Source of the DNA: Acidobacteriaceae bacterium
GTDB lineage: Bacteria > Acidobacteriota > Terriglobia > Terriglobales > Acidobacteriaceae
Assembly: GCA_003165795.1 (NCBI GenBank)
Contig: PMWW01000017.1
Span: forward strand, 1-34,031
Reading direction: 5' to 3'
DNA: 34,031 nt
Positions 8,166 to 15,537 of this stretch are shown piece by piece; position 1 is the first letter of the stretch; each line of letters starts with the position of its first letter. The notes beneath the pieces are model-generated. The model did no database searches. It saw nothing but the letters and a program-made list of their open reading frames with translations, and was not told where the DNA came from. The translations under genes were made by a program, and so were the position numbers.

Positions 8166-10556
8166 CTACTCCCTGACCATGGGATCGTACCCTGCCGCAA
8201 TCTCGACATCTTCGGGCATAGTACGGTAGCGCTCCATAACTGTATTGAGGGTCGCCGAAAATCGTCCCAGCGTGCCCGAAGTGAACAGTTTGTCATTCGC
8301 AGGCATCACCAGCTCCGGATGACCCATTCCTGTGGCGCCGGTAATCTGGACCAACTGCGTGTGCTCATCGTGACCCGAGAGCAGTCCGAGGCGTGAGATG
8401 TCGTAGCCGGGGACCAACCGCTGAATCTCGTCCAGCATGGCGACGGGATCGTAAGGACTCATCTTCGGTTCAAGGTTGTGGTCGGCAAGCCAAACCGCGT
8501 GCTGATCGGATTCTCCCGACTGCGCTCCGCGGCTCTGGCCCATGTCGGCGCGCGTGCCGCCGCCGCCAAACGGCACCAGCTTGTGGACGTCGCATCCCAT
8601 GCCGGCGGCGATGCGCACAATGCACTCGAAATCGTTGCGCACTCCCGAGAATTCGCCCGCCTTCTTCAACATTTGCACGTCGCCGCACGTGTTGGTGTAG
8701 GTGCCACCCTTTTCGTAAGCGTTGGCGACGGGCAAGACCACGTCGGCGCTGGCGGCTGTCTCGGTGAGAAACATGTCTTGCACGATAACGAAAGTCTTCG
8801 ACAGCACGAACGGATCGATGTTGTAGCGCGCGACCGGATTAGAGCCGACAACATACAGCGCCTTCAAATTGCCGGCTTTGGCGGCGTCCACCAGTTGCAA
8901 GAGGTTCAAGCCGGGCGCGGTAGGAACCTCGTCCAGCCAATGTTCATGGAAGCGGGTAGCGCTCGACACCGGCGCGTAGCCGGGCAACATGTCGGGATAG
9001 AGGCCCATATCGGCCGCGCCGCGAGAGTTGGCGTAGTCGCCCAGGCAGATAAACTTCGCGCCGAGAGAAAGTCCGTAGTTCACCAGCGCCGTGACATCGC
9101 TACCGCGTAACTCAGAGCCGAAGATGATGACCAGCCCACTCTCGCTCTTCAGCGCATCGCGCATCTGGCTGAGTGCTTCGCGCGTGAGCTGCGGCGAGGC
9201 GACAGCATCGGCTGCCGCATCGTTGGCCGTGAGGAACTGCACGAAGGCACCTTCGGAGCCGGGAGCAATCTGCACGAAGGCCGTGGCTTGGCGGCGCAGC
9301 TTGATGGGAGAAGAATTCGCAATGTACAACTTGGCGCGATGCAGGCGAACATTGCTGCGGATCTGCCATGCCAGCAGCGGATGCTGTTCGGTAGGATTGT
9401 TGCCAATCAACAGGATTGCCGGCGCGTTGAAGACATCGCGCATCGACGCAGTCGCGTCTTTCTTTCCGGCCAGGGCAGATGCCAGGGCAGGGAAGTCGGC
9501 GGTGCGGTGATGGTCGATATTGTTGGTGCCCAGCACCAGGCGCGCGAATTTCTGCAGCAGGTAGTTTTCTTCGTTGCTGGTATGGTTCGAGCCGACTACG
9601 CCGATAGAACTTGGGCCGTGGCTGGCCAAAACTTCCTGGAATTTGGAGGCAATCAAATCAAAAGCTTGCTCCCAGGTGGAGGGAACAAACTTGCCATCAC
9701 GCTTGATCAGCGGCTGCTGCAGGCGCTCGGGATTGTTGGCAAAGTCGAAAGCGTAGCGGCCTTTTATGCAAAGAAAGTCGCCGTTGATGCCGCTTTTGTC
9801 GCGATTGTCACCGCGGACGATCTGCATGCCGGTATCGGCGCGACGCACCCCCAGAGTGGTTTTGCAGCCGTCTCCGCAATGGGTGCAGACGGTGCCGACG
9901 TGCTTCATCTCCCAGGGGCGTGTCTTGTAACGATAAGCGCCAGAGGTCAGTGCCCCGACCGGACAGATGTCGATGCACATGCCGCACTCTTCGCACTCCA
10001 GATGATCTTCCTTATTGGGCGCGATGATCGATCCCGATCCGCGATTTTGGACGCCGAGCGCCCATACATCCATCCCTTCACCGCACACCCGAACGCAGCG
10101 ATAGCAGAGAATGCAGCGCGGACGATCGAAGTAGACCACCGGCGACCACTGCTGCTCGTCGCGATGGTTCTTCATGTCCATGAACTTCGATTCGGCTGCG
10201 CCATACTTGAAGGTCATGTCCTGCAGTTCGCACTCGCCACCGGCGTCGCAGACCGGGCAATCGAGCGGATGATTGGCCAGCAGCATCTCGATCATCGACT
10301 TGCGAGCTTGCTTGATCTTGTCGCTCTCGGTAGTGGCCACCATGCCCTCAGCGACCGGAGTGGTGCATGCGGTCTGCAGCTTGGGCATCTTCTCGATTTC
10401 GACCAGGCACATGCGGCAGGCGCCCTGCAGCGACAGGCCAGGGTAGTAGCAGAAAGACGGCACCTCGATGCCCGTGCTCTTGCAAGCTTCGATAAGCAGC
10501 GTCCCCGCGGGAACGGTGAGTTTCTTGCCGTCGACAGTAAGGGTTACATCAGCCAT
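8166..10556 (-). CDS. nuoG: NADH-quinone oxidoreductase subunit G (Fe-S, molybdopterin-oxidoreductase fold)
   Basis: Large peripheral-arm subunit of complex I that relays electrons from NuoE/F through several Fe-S clusters; 796 residues from the ATG at 10556 (MADVTLTVDGKKLTVP), chosen because the ferredoxin fold begins there. In order: a [2Fe-2S] domain (PSFCYYPG, GACRMCLVEI), the His/Cys motif HPLDCPVCDAGGECELQD, paired [4Fe-4S] motifs (RCILCYRCVRVCGEG and CEECGMCIDICPVGAL), then VCTHCGDGC with a downstream DFLCIKGR, the four Cys of the extra N7 cluster found in some bacterial NuoG. The rest is the molybdopterin-oxidoreductase-like body without obvious cofactor motifs. A Gly/Ser-rich insertion lies in the C-terminal third. 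Upstream lies heptad array H4, not a strong Shine-Dalgarno. Confidence 0.95.
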   Translation of the reverse strand: MADVTLTVDGKKLTVPAGTLLIEACKSTGIEVPSFCYYPGLSLQGACRMCLVEIEKMPKLQTACTTPVAEGMVATTESDKIKQARKSMIEMLLANHPLDCPVCDAGGECELQDMTFKYGAAESKFMDMKNHRDEQQWSPVVYFDRPRCILCYRCVRVCGEGMDVWALGVQNRGSGSIIAPNKEDHLECEECGMCIDICPVGALTSGAYRYKTRPWEMKHVGTVCTHCGDGCKTTLGVRRADTGMQIVRGDNRDKSGINGDFLCIKGRYAFDFANNPERLQQPLIKRDGKFVPSTWEQAFDLIASKFQEVLASHGPSSIGVVGSNHTSNEENYLLQKFARLVLGTNNIDHHRTADFPALASALAGKKDATASMRDVFNAPAILLIGNNPTEQHPLLAWQIRSNVRLHRAKLYIANSSPIKLRRQATAFVQIAPGSEGAFVQFLTANDAAADAVASPQLTREALSQMRDALKSESGLVIIFGSELRGSDVTALVNYGLSLGAKFICLGDYANSRGAADMGLYPDMLPGYAPVSSATRFHEHWLDEVPTAPGLNLLQLVDAAKAGNLKALYVVGSNPVARYNIDPFVLSKTFVIVQDMFLTETAASADVVLPVANAYEKGGTYTNTCGDVQMLKKAGEFSGVRNDFECIVRIAAGMGCDVHKLVPFGGGGTRADMGQSRGAQSGESDQHAVWLADHNLEPKMSPYDPVAMLDEIQRLVPGYDISRLGLLSGHDEHTQLVQITGATGMGHPELVMPANDKLFTSGTLGRFSATLNTVMERYRTMPEDVEIAAGYDPMVRE

Positions 10557-10579
10557 AAAAACCGCTATCCGCCTCATAA

Positions 10580-10628
10580 AGCTGCCAGCCATCGGCCGTC
10601 AGCGAACAACTAGTAATCAGCAACTAGT
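10580..10628. repeat. Heptad repeat array H4 (upstream of nuoG)
   Basis: Seven 7-nt units in phase: agctgcc, agccatc, ggccgtc, agcgaac, aactagt, aatcagc, aactagt. The last units run into the stop codon (10624-10626) and final codon of the small gene upstream, so the array supplies that gene's 3' end. Confidence 0.7.
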
Positions 10629-10947
10629 CAAGCAAGCCACCTATCTCGATTTCCTGCCTGAGAGTGGCTCGCATGCGCTCGTGCAGTCTTCCTAGTTCTT
10701 CCTCCATGAGCCTGAAGGCCGTTGTCATGGGTCTCGGAGGGCCTTCAGCGAAGCGTCGCTGGTATAAAGCACACTCATGAGTTGCGATCTGCTTTCGGTT
10801 TCGGGCAAGCGCACGATTCACAAAGAATTCCTGTAACCAATGTATCTTCCCACCGTGAACGGTAACGACCTTAATCGCCATCAAACGTGCCCGCTCGTGC
10901 AGTAATCCATCCAAGGCCACACAAAACGTGATGAACGCTTCGCCCAT
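10624..10947 (-). CDS. Small protein of unknown function
   Basis: I do not recognise this 107-residue protein. The ATG at 10947 is preceded by GGGAGAAAAGGGCGAC, a convincing ribosome site; an in-frame TTG six codons upstream is less likely. The sequence is soluble and charged, with no TM helix or signal peptide. An N-terminal helix (MGEAFITFCVALDGLLHERA) and a C-terminal helix rich in Glu/Arg (LMEEELGRLHERMRATLRQE) look alpha-helical and possibly coiled-coil. It follows hicB by 27 bp and precedes nuoG, so it seems to belong to the cassette inserted between nuoF and nuoG. It could be a third component or cargo of the TA locus; nothing in the sequence proves this. Confidence 0.6.
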   Translation of the reverse strand: MGEAFITFCVALDGLLHERARLMAIKVVTVHGGKIHWLQEFFVNRALARNRKQIATHECALYQRRFAEGPPRPMTTAFRLMEEELGRLHERMRATLRQEIEIGGLLD

Positions 10948-10974
10948 GTCGCCCTTTTCTCCCAACCCGCACCC

Positions 10975-11277
10975 TTAGGCCGCGTGCGCCGGCGTAGTGG
11001 ATAATTGCGGGAGTTGCACCGCGAGCCACTCAACTACGTATTGCTTCGTGTGATGGTCTGGATCGAATTCACTGAAATCTACGCTAGTTGCCATGGCGTC
11101 CGGCACGGGCTCTCCAAACTTTGCCGTCTCGCTCAGGTACACCTCCATTGCATCACGCATATTCGCGCGTGTATCGTCCAAGGTGTCGCCTAGCGAGCCA
11201 CATCCAGGGATGTCGGGCGAAAACGCACTCCAGTTGTTTCCGCCTTTTTCGTAGACAACCAGATATTCTCGCGTCAT
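10975..11277 (-). CDS. hicB: HicB-family antitoxin
   Basis: A 100-residue protein starting at the ATG at 11277 (MTREYLVVYEKGGNNWSAFSP). The N-terminal half has the HicB partial RNase H fold signature: FSPDIPGCGSLGDTLDD followed by an amphipathic helix ANMRDAMEVYLSE. Its normal job is to bind and neutralise the HicA mRNA interferase and often to repress its own operon. I see no clear C-terminal ribbon-helix-helix or HTH, so DNA binding is uncertain. The start codon overlaps the end of the original hicA frame (ATGA at 11277-11274), the usual compact hicAB arrangement. Confidence 0.82.
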   Translation of the reverse strand: MTREYLVVYEKGGNNWSAFSPDIPGCGSLGDTLDDTRANMRDAMEVYLSETAKFGEPVPDAMATSVDFSEFDPDHHTKQYVVEWLAVQLPQLSTTPAHAA

Positions 11278-11457
11278 TTCAATCCCGCCTTCTTCAGAAT
11301 ACTGTGAAGCAGTCCCTTGCCGATCTTTTCCGGCGTGCATAGGCACAACCAGGAGGCCGGGCTTGACCGCATGACGAAAATGCATGTGACTGCCTTTCTG
11401 CCCCGTCTTGTACCAACCGTCCGCTTCGAGGATACGCAGTAGTTCCGTTGGTCTCAC
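11274..11457 (-). pseudogene. hicA: HicA-family mRNA interferase toxin with a 1-nt frameshift
   Basis: Translation from a GTG at 11457, seven bases after the nuoF stop, gives RPTELLRILEADGWYKTG, then KGSHMHFRHAVKPGLLVVPM. These are the HicA double-stranded-RNA-binding-like fold and its catalytic Gly-Ser-His. After MHAGK the family C-terminus is found only in the neighbouring frame: IGKGLLHSILKKAGLK then TGA at 11276-11274. Dropping one A from the AAAA run at 11326-11329 restores a normal 60-residue HicA ending in ATGA overlap with hicB. As given, the frame instead runs straight into hicB, making a single 160-residue HicA-HicB fusion. A real inactivating mutation, slippage at the A-run, or a sequencing error are all possible. 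Confidence 0.72.
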
Positions 11458-11463
11458 GGTTGT

Positions 11464-12771
11464 TTACACCGCGACCGGCTCCGCCGCTTTCTCGAACGGA
11501 CAGGGCTTGCCGTTGAGGTGGTCCTCGAATTCCTGCCGGTATTTCTGGATGTACGAAACGATGGGCATCGCCGCCGCATCGCCCAGCGGACAGAAAGTTC
11601 GTCCTAGCATGTTCTCGGCCAGGTACTTCAAGTTGTCGATGTCTTTCGCGACGCCACCTCCGCTATGGAAGCGGACGAGCGTCTTCTTCATCCAGTCCGT
11701 GCCTTCGCGGCAAGGGATGCACCATCCACAGCTTTCATGCTGATAGAACTGCGTCACCCGCAAGGCAAACTTCACGATGCACATGGTGTTGTCGAGCACG
11801 ATAACGCCGCCGGAACCCAGCATCGAACCGGCCTTGAGCACCGAATCGAAATCCATGGCGACATCGATCTCATCCGGCGTGAGGATCTGCACTGAGGATC
11901 CGCCCGGGACAACGCCTTTCAGCGTCTTGCCCTTTACCATGCCGCCAGAAACGTCGTAGATCATCTTCTTCAGGTTGTAGCCCATGGGCAGCTCGTAAAC
12001 GCCGGGCCGCTCCAGCTCGCCACTCATGCAGAAGAGACGGGTACCGCCGTTGCGCGGCGTACCCAAGCCGGCAAACCACTCGCCGCCGCCCAGAATGATG
12101 TGCGGCACGCTGGCCAGCGTCTCGGCGTTATTGATCACCGTGGGCCCGCCCCACAGTCCGACCACGGCCGGGAAAGGAGGCCGGATGCGGGGCACGCCCC
12201 GCTTGCCTTCGAGCGACTCCATCAGCGCCGATTCTTCGCCTACTTCGTAAGCGCCTGCGCCGGAATGGGTGAAGATGTCGAGATCGACGCCCGAGCCGAA
12301 GATGTTTTTGCCGATGAAGCCGCGCGCGTAGGCGTCAGCGACGGCACGCTCCATGATTTCCAGCAGGTAACGATACTCGCCGCGCAGATAGATGTATCCG
12401 GCCTTCGAGCCGACGGCCAGCGCCGCGATCATCACGCCTTCAATGACAGCATGAGGATCGTGCTCGAAGATCAGGCGGTCTTTGCAAGTGCCCGGCTCGC
12501 TCTCGTCGCCATTGCACAGCACGTATTTCGGCTTCGGCGACTGCTTGGGCACGAACGACCACTTCATGCCGGTAGGGAAGCCCGCCCCGCCGCGGCCGCG
12601 CAGGTTCGACGCTTTCACCTCGTTGATGATCGCGTCGGCCCCCATCTGGATGGCCTTCGGTACGGCCTTGTAGCCGTCAAGCTCCAGATAGCGGTCGAGC
12701 GAGGTCGCGCCCAGGCCAAAGCGCTTGGAGACAACCTTTACTTCATCGGGATGGGAAACTAAGTACGCCAT
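11464..12771 (-). CDS. nuoF: NADH-quinone oxidoreductase subunit F (NADH/FMN-binding)
   Basis: NADH dehydrogenase subunit of the complex I peripheral arm; it oxidises NADH through FMN and passes electrons to the N3 cluster. 435 residues from the ATG at 12771; an in-frame GTG lies six codons upstream. Visible motifs are GRGGAGFPTGMKWSF (FMN/NADH loop), CNGDESEPGTCKDR, the GAGAYEVGEESALMESLEG nucleotide region, and the [4Fe-4S] ligands ESCGWCIPCREGT with a distal FCPLGDAAA. It lies downstream of nuoE after a 195-bp repeat-bearing spacer. It is followed within seven bases by hicA, so the toxin gene is most likely cotranscribed with it. Confidence 0.95.
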   Translation of the reverse strand: MAYLVSHPDEVKVVSKRFGLGATSLDRYLELDGYKAVPKAIQMGADAIINEVKASNLRGRGGAGFPTGMKWSFVPKQSPKPKYVLCNGDESEPGTCKDRLIFEHDPHAVIEGVMIAALAVGSKAGYIYLRGEYRYLLEIMERAVADAYARGFIGKNIFGSGVDLDIFTHSGAGAYEVGEESALMESLEGKRGVPRIRPPFPAVVGLWGGPTVINNAETLASVPHIILGGGEWFAGLGTPRNGGTRLFCMSGELERPGVYELPMGYNLKKMIYDVSGGMVKGKTLKGVVPGGSSVQILTPDEIDVAMDFDSVLKAGSMLGSGGVIVLDNTMCIVKFALRVTQFYQHESCGWCIPCREGTDWMKKTLVRFHSGGGVAKDIDNLKYLAENMLGRTFCPLGDAAAMPIVSYIQKYRQEFEDHLNGKPCPFEKAAEPVAV

Positions 12772-12796
12772 GCGCTGTTCGTTCTGCACGCGGAGA

Positions 12797-12951
12797 GCGG
12801 ACCTTCAGGCCCGCGTCCAAGCCAAATCTTTATTACCTATTCCCGGGCTTTAGCCCGGACCCAAGCGGCTGCGGAAGCCCCGCGAGCCCTGCCGCCGGCT
12901 GAAGCCGGCTCGAAATTAAGTACCACCGTCGACGCGGACCTGAAGGTCGGC
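12797..12951. repeat. Composite hairpin element B (nuoE-nuoF spacer)
   Basis: Terminal arms GCGGACCTTCAGGCCCGC (12797-12814) and GACCTGAAGGTC (12937-12948) are inverted copies of each other and each folds on itself. Between them are CCGGGCTTTAGCCCGG (12843-12858) and GCCGGCTGAAGCCGGC (12894-12909). All four hairpins have a CT-NN-AG centre, the same plan as element A. No heptad array flanks this element. Confidence 0.8.
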
Positions 12952-12966
12952 TCTACCCGAACTAGC

Positions 12967-13449
12967 TTATTGCTGCTCCTTCTTCTTCAAGCCGTCGATC
13001 AGCTCGTCGATCTTGGCCGGCGTCAGGTTCTCGTGAAACTCGTAGTTCATCATCAACGCCGGCGCCCAGGAGCATGCCCCTATGCATTCGACTTCTTCCA
13101 GGTGAAACATTCCGTCAGATGTGGTTTGCTTGTTTCCGACGCCCAGCTTCTTCTTGCAGTGCTCGAAAAGATCATCGGCCCCGCGCAACAGGCAGCTCAC
13201 GTTGGTACAAACCTGAAGGTTATATTTACCGACAGGACGGGTGCGCAGCATGGAGTAATAGCTGACAACGTTACGCACTTCCAGGTCCGAGAGCTCGGTG
13301 CGCTCTGCGATCTCGTGGATTGCCTCGTCCGTCATGGCTCCGAGTTCGTCCTGGATGTAAAGCAGCATCGGCACCAGCACGGAACGCTTGGTCGGATAGT
13401 GCGTGACCATGGTGGCGAAACGTTGTTCGAGTTGGTCGGAGAATTTCAT
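12967..13449 (-). CDS. nuoE: NADH-quinone oxidoreductase subunit E ([2Fe-2S])
   Basis: 24-kDa-type subunit of the complex I NADH module, carrying the N1a [2Fe-2S] cluster; 160 residues, normal length. It has a thioredoxin-like C-terminal domain with four Cys ligands: VCTNVSCLLRGADDLF (Cys-x4-Cys) and VECIGACSWAP (Cys-x3-Cys). The N-terminal helical domain includes TDEAIHEIAERTELSDLEVR. The ATG at 13449 is preceded by heptad array H5, with no purine-rich Shine-Dalgarno. Confidence 0.95.
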   Translation of the reverse strand: MKFSDQLEQRFATMVTHYPTKRSVLVPMLLYIQDELGAMTDEAIHEIAERTELSDLEVRNVVSYYSMLRTRPVGKYNLQVCTNVSCLLRGADDLFEHCKKKLGVGNKQTTSDGMFHLEEVECIGACSWAPALMMNYEFHENLTPAKIDELIDGLKKKEQQ

Positions 13450-13452
13450 GTA

Positions 13453-13487
13453 TAGCTGTTAGCTCTTAGCAATTAGCCTTCAGCAAA
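13453..13487. repeat. Heptad repeat array H5 (replaces the nuoE leader)
   Basis: Five 7-nt units in phase: tagctgt, tagctct, tagcaat, tagcctt, cagcaaa. The array begins four bases from the nuoE start codon, exactly where a ribosome-binding site would be. It is the nuoE-side flank of inverted-repeat element C. Confidence 0.78.
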
Positions 13488-13512
13488 TCACGTTGTTGTC
13501 GCGCCCGGACGC

Positions 13513-13761
13513 TGTCATCCTGAGCGGAAAATTCGCGATTTTGCGAATGCGGAGTCGAAGGACCTCTACGTATCATGCGCCGCCCCCCGGGACTCGGCTC
13601 TTGAAATCGTGCCGACCCACAGCTTCCTCCCCAGGCTACCTTGTTCCGCCCTTCGGGCTTGATCCTTCTCAAATCGCGGTCGATACGACGCAAACTTTCT
13701 AAGTACCGCCGGCGAACCGCAGATCCCTCGGCTCGGACTAAAGTCCTCGCTCGGGATGACA
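13513..13761. repeat. Inverted-repeat element C (nuoD-nuoE spacer)
   Basis: Ends are TGTCATCCTGAGCG (13513-13526) and CGCTCGGGATGACA (13748-13761), inverted copies with one mismatch. The left end continues into a GGAGTCGAAGGACC motif; this combination is a repeat type I associate with many Acidobacteriota and Planctomycetota genomes. Just inside the right end lies GGACTAAAGTCC (13735-13746), the same CT-AA-AG hairpin core as in elements A and B. The 379-bp gene-free stretch 13450-13828 consists of this element plus heptad arrays H5 and H6; I see no credible gene in it. Confidence 0.72.
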
Positions 13762-13779
13762 ACTCAAGGCAAACCTACT

Positions 13780-13828
13780 CAGCAACCTCTAGTCCCTAGC
13801 CCCTGACTCCTAGCCTCTGGCCCGTGCT
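13780..13828. repeat. Heptad repeat array H6 (abuts nuoD stop)
   Basis: Seven 7-nt units in phase, for example cagcaac, ctctagt, ccctagc, ccctgac, tcctagc, ctctggc. The final unit ends on the base before the nuoD stop triplet at 13829-13831. On the nuo strand several units read GCTAGGG or GCTAGGA. Confidence 0.78.
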
Positions 13829-15034
13829 TTACCGGTCGCAATCCCCCAGCACGATGTCGATGCTGCCGATAGCTGCCACCACGTCGGCGATCAGGCGGCC
13901 CTCGCACATTTTGCGCAGCGACTGCAAATTTGCGAACGACGGTGAACGCATGTGCACGCGATACGGCTTGGCGGTACCGTCGCTCACCACGTAATAGCCC
14001 ATCTCGCCGCGCGGCGACTCAATCGGCATGTAAACCTCGCCCTCCGGCACCGTGAATCCTTCGGTCACGATCTTGAAGTGATAGATGAGCGCTTCCATCT
14101 GCGTCTTCATCTTCTCCCGATCGGGAAGCACAACCTTGGGCGCATCCGCCTTGACTCGGCCTTCCGGGATGCCTTCCAACGCCTGCAGAGCAATCTTCTG
14201 CGACTCGCGCAGTTCCTGCACCCGGATCATGTATCGCGCAAAGACGTCGCCGTCCTTCGAGACAGGCACGTTGAACTTGAAGTTCTCGTAACCGCTGTAG
14301 GGCTGGTCGCGGCGCAGATCGACATCGACTCCACTGCCCCGCAGTGTGGGACCGGTTGCGCAAAGCGCGATGGCATCCTCGGGCGCGAGATAGGCGACTC
14401 CCTTGGTACGCTTCACCCAGATGGGATTGCTGGTCAGAAGGCTCTCGTATTCGTCGATGTCGGCCGGGAAACGGTCGAGAAACTTCTTGACGCGATCGAA
14501 GAAGCCGAGCGGTGGCTCCAGCGCCAGCCCACCAATGCGGAAGTACGAGGTCATCATACGTTGACCGGAGACCGCTTCGAACAGACGCAGAATGTCTTCG
14601 CGCTCGCGGAAGCAATAGAGGAACACGGTCATGGCGCCGATGTCCATGGCGTGCGTGCCCAGCCACACCAGGTGCGAGTTGATGCGGGTCAGCTCGTTCA
14701 GCATGACGCGAATCCACTGCGCGCGCGGCGGAATCTCCAGCCCCAGCAACTTCTCCACCGCCAGGCAGTAGGCGAGATTGTTGGTCATGGGGCAGAGATA
14801 GTCGATGCGGTCGGTCATGGGCACGACCTGCTGATAGAACTTGGCTTCGCAGGTCTTCTCGATGCCGGTGTGCAGATACCCGATATCGGGCATGATGCGC
14901 ACGATGGTCTCGCCGTCAATCTCCAGCAGCAGCCGAAGTACGCCATGGGTCGATGGGTGCTGCGGCCCCATGTTCAGGATCATCGTCTTATCGTCAGACG
15001 GATCCAGCACCGGCGTGGGAGTCATGTGGGCCAT
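13829..15034 (-). CDS. nuoD: NADH-quinone oxidoreductase subunit D (49 kDa)
   Basis: Quinone-module subunit of complex I, related to the large subunit of [NiFe] hydrogenases; 401 residues. The start is the ATG at 15034 (MAHMTPTP), two bases after the nuoC stop. Landmarks are MGPQHPSTHGVLRLLLEID (quinone-contacting His loop), PDIGYLHTGIEKTCE, GLALEPPLGFFDRVKKF, RGSGVDVDLRRDQPYSGY, and the C-terminal VLGDCDR. NuoC and NuoD are separate genes, unlike the fused enterobacterial NuoCD. Its direct partner NuoB, which holds cluster N2, is not encoded in this window. Confidence 0.96.
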   Translation of the reverse strand: MAHMTPTPVLDPSDDKTMILNMGPQHPSTHGVLRLLLEIDGETIVRIMPDIGYLHTGIEKTCEAKFYQQVVPMTDRIDYLCPMTNNLAYCLAVEKLLGLEIPPRAQWIRVMLNELTRINSHLVWLGTHAMDIGAMTVFLYCFREREDILRLFEAVSGQRMMTSYFRIGGLALEPPLGFFDRVKKFLDRFPADIDEYESLLTSNPIWVKRTKGVAYLAPEDAIALCATGPTLRGSGVDVDLRRDQPYSGYENFKFNVPVSKDGDVFARYMIRVQELRESQKIALQALEGIPEGRVKADAPKVVLPDREKMKTQMEALIYHFKIVTEGFTVPEGEVYMPIESPRGEMGYYVVSDGTAKPYRVHMRSPSFANLQSLRKMCEGRLIADVVAAIGSIDIVLGDCDR

Positions 15035-15036
15035 GA

Positions 15037-15534
15037 TTAGCGGTAGCCCTCGACAGGATAATCCTTGCGGAGCGGATGGCCTTCCCAATCCTCGGGCATC
15101 ATGATGCGCGCCAGGTTGGGATGTTCGTCGAAGCGAACGCCGAACAGATCGAACACCTCGCGCTCAAAGAAGTTCGCGCCCGGCCAGATGGGCACCAGGG
15201 AATCGATATTGGCGTCTTCGCCCGAGAGCTTCACCTTGAGGCGTAGGTACTTTTTGTTTGGGATCGAGAACAACTGGTACACGACCTCAAAGCGAGGCTG
15301 GCTCGGATACCAGTCGACGCAAGTGATGTCGGCGAGAGCGTTGTACGAAAGCTGAGGATGGTTCTTAAGGGTGAGGCAGGCCTGGCGAAGCGCGATGCGA
15401 TCGAGCCAGATGGTGAGCTCGTCGCGATCGAACTTGGCGCCGGTAACCGCGGACGTATTCCATGCCAGTAGGGCCGCCAGTTCGGGACGGTCTTTCAACA
15501 GCGTCACGTCAGTGATTGCCGGCTCCAGTGCCAT
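15037..15534 (-). CDS. nuoC: NADH-quinone oxidoreductase subunit C (30 kDa)
   Basis: Peripheral-arm structural subunit of complex I, 165 residues, typical for unfused NuoC. The family signature is near the C-terminus: FFEREVFDLFGVRFDEHPN, then RIMMPEDWEGHPLRKDYP. The N-terminal part forms the alpha/beta domain that packs against NuoD. It begins three bases after the nuoA stop (TGA-ggg-ATG), where nuoB would normally intervene, and ends two bases before nuoD. Confidence 0.95.
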   Translation of the reverse strand: MALEPAITDVTLLKDRPELAALLAWNTSAVTGAKFDRDELTIWLDRIALRQACLTLKNHPQLSYNALADITCVDWYPSQPRFEVVYQLFSIPNKKYLRLKVKLSGEDANIDSLVPIWPGANFFEREVFDLFGVRFDEHPNLARIMMPEDWEGHPLRKDYPVEGYR

Positions 15535-15537
15535 CCC

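Noticed and set aside
9288-10613. Long plus-strand open frame opposite nuoG
   Set aside because: Antisense shadow in GC-rich DNA; the minus-strand NuoG Fe-S motifs are unambiguous.
13453-13828. CRISPR-like array
   Set aside because: Units are 7 nt, degenerate and without spacers; no cas genes are present.
13952-15040. Long plus-strand open frame opposite nuoD
   Set aside because: It is the antisense shadow of a well-supported complex I gene; its protein is His/Arg/Gln-rich with no family resemblance.
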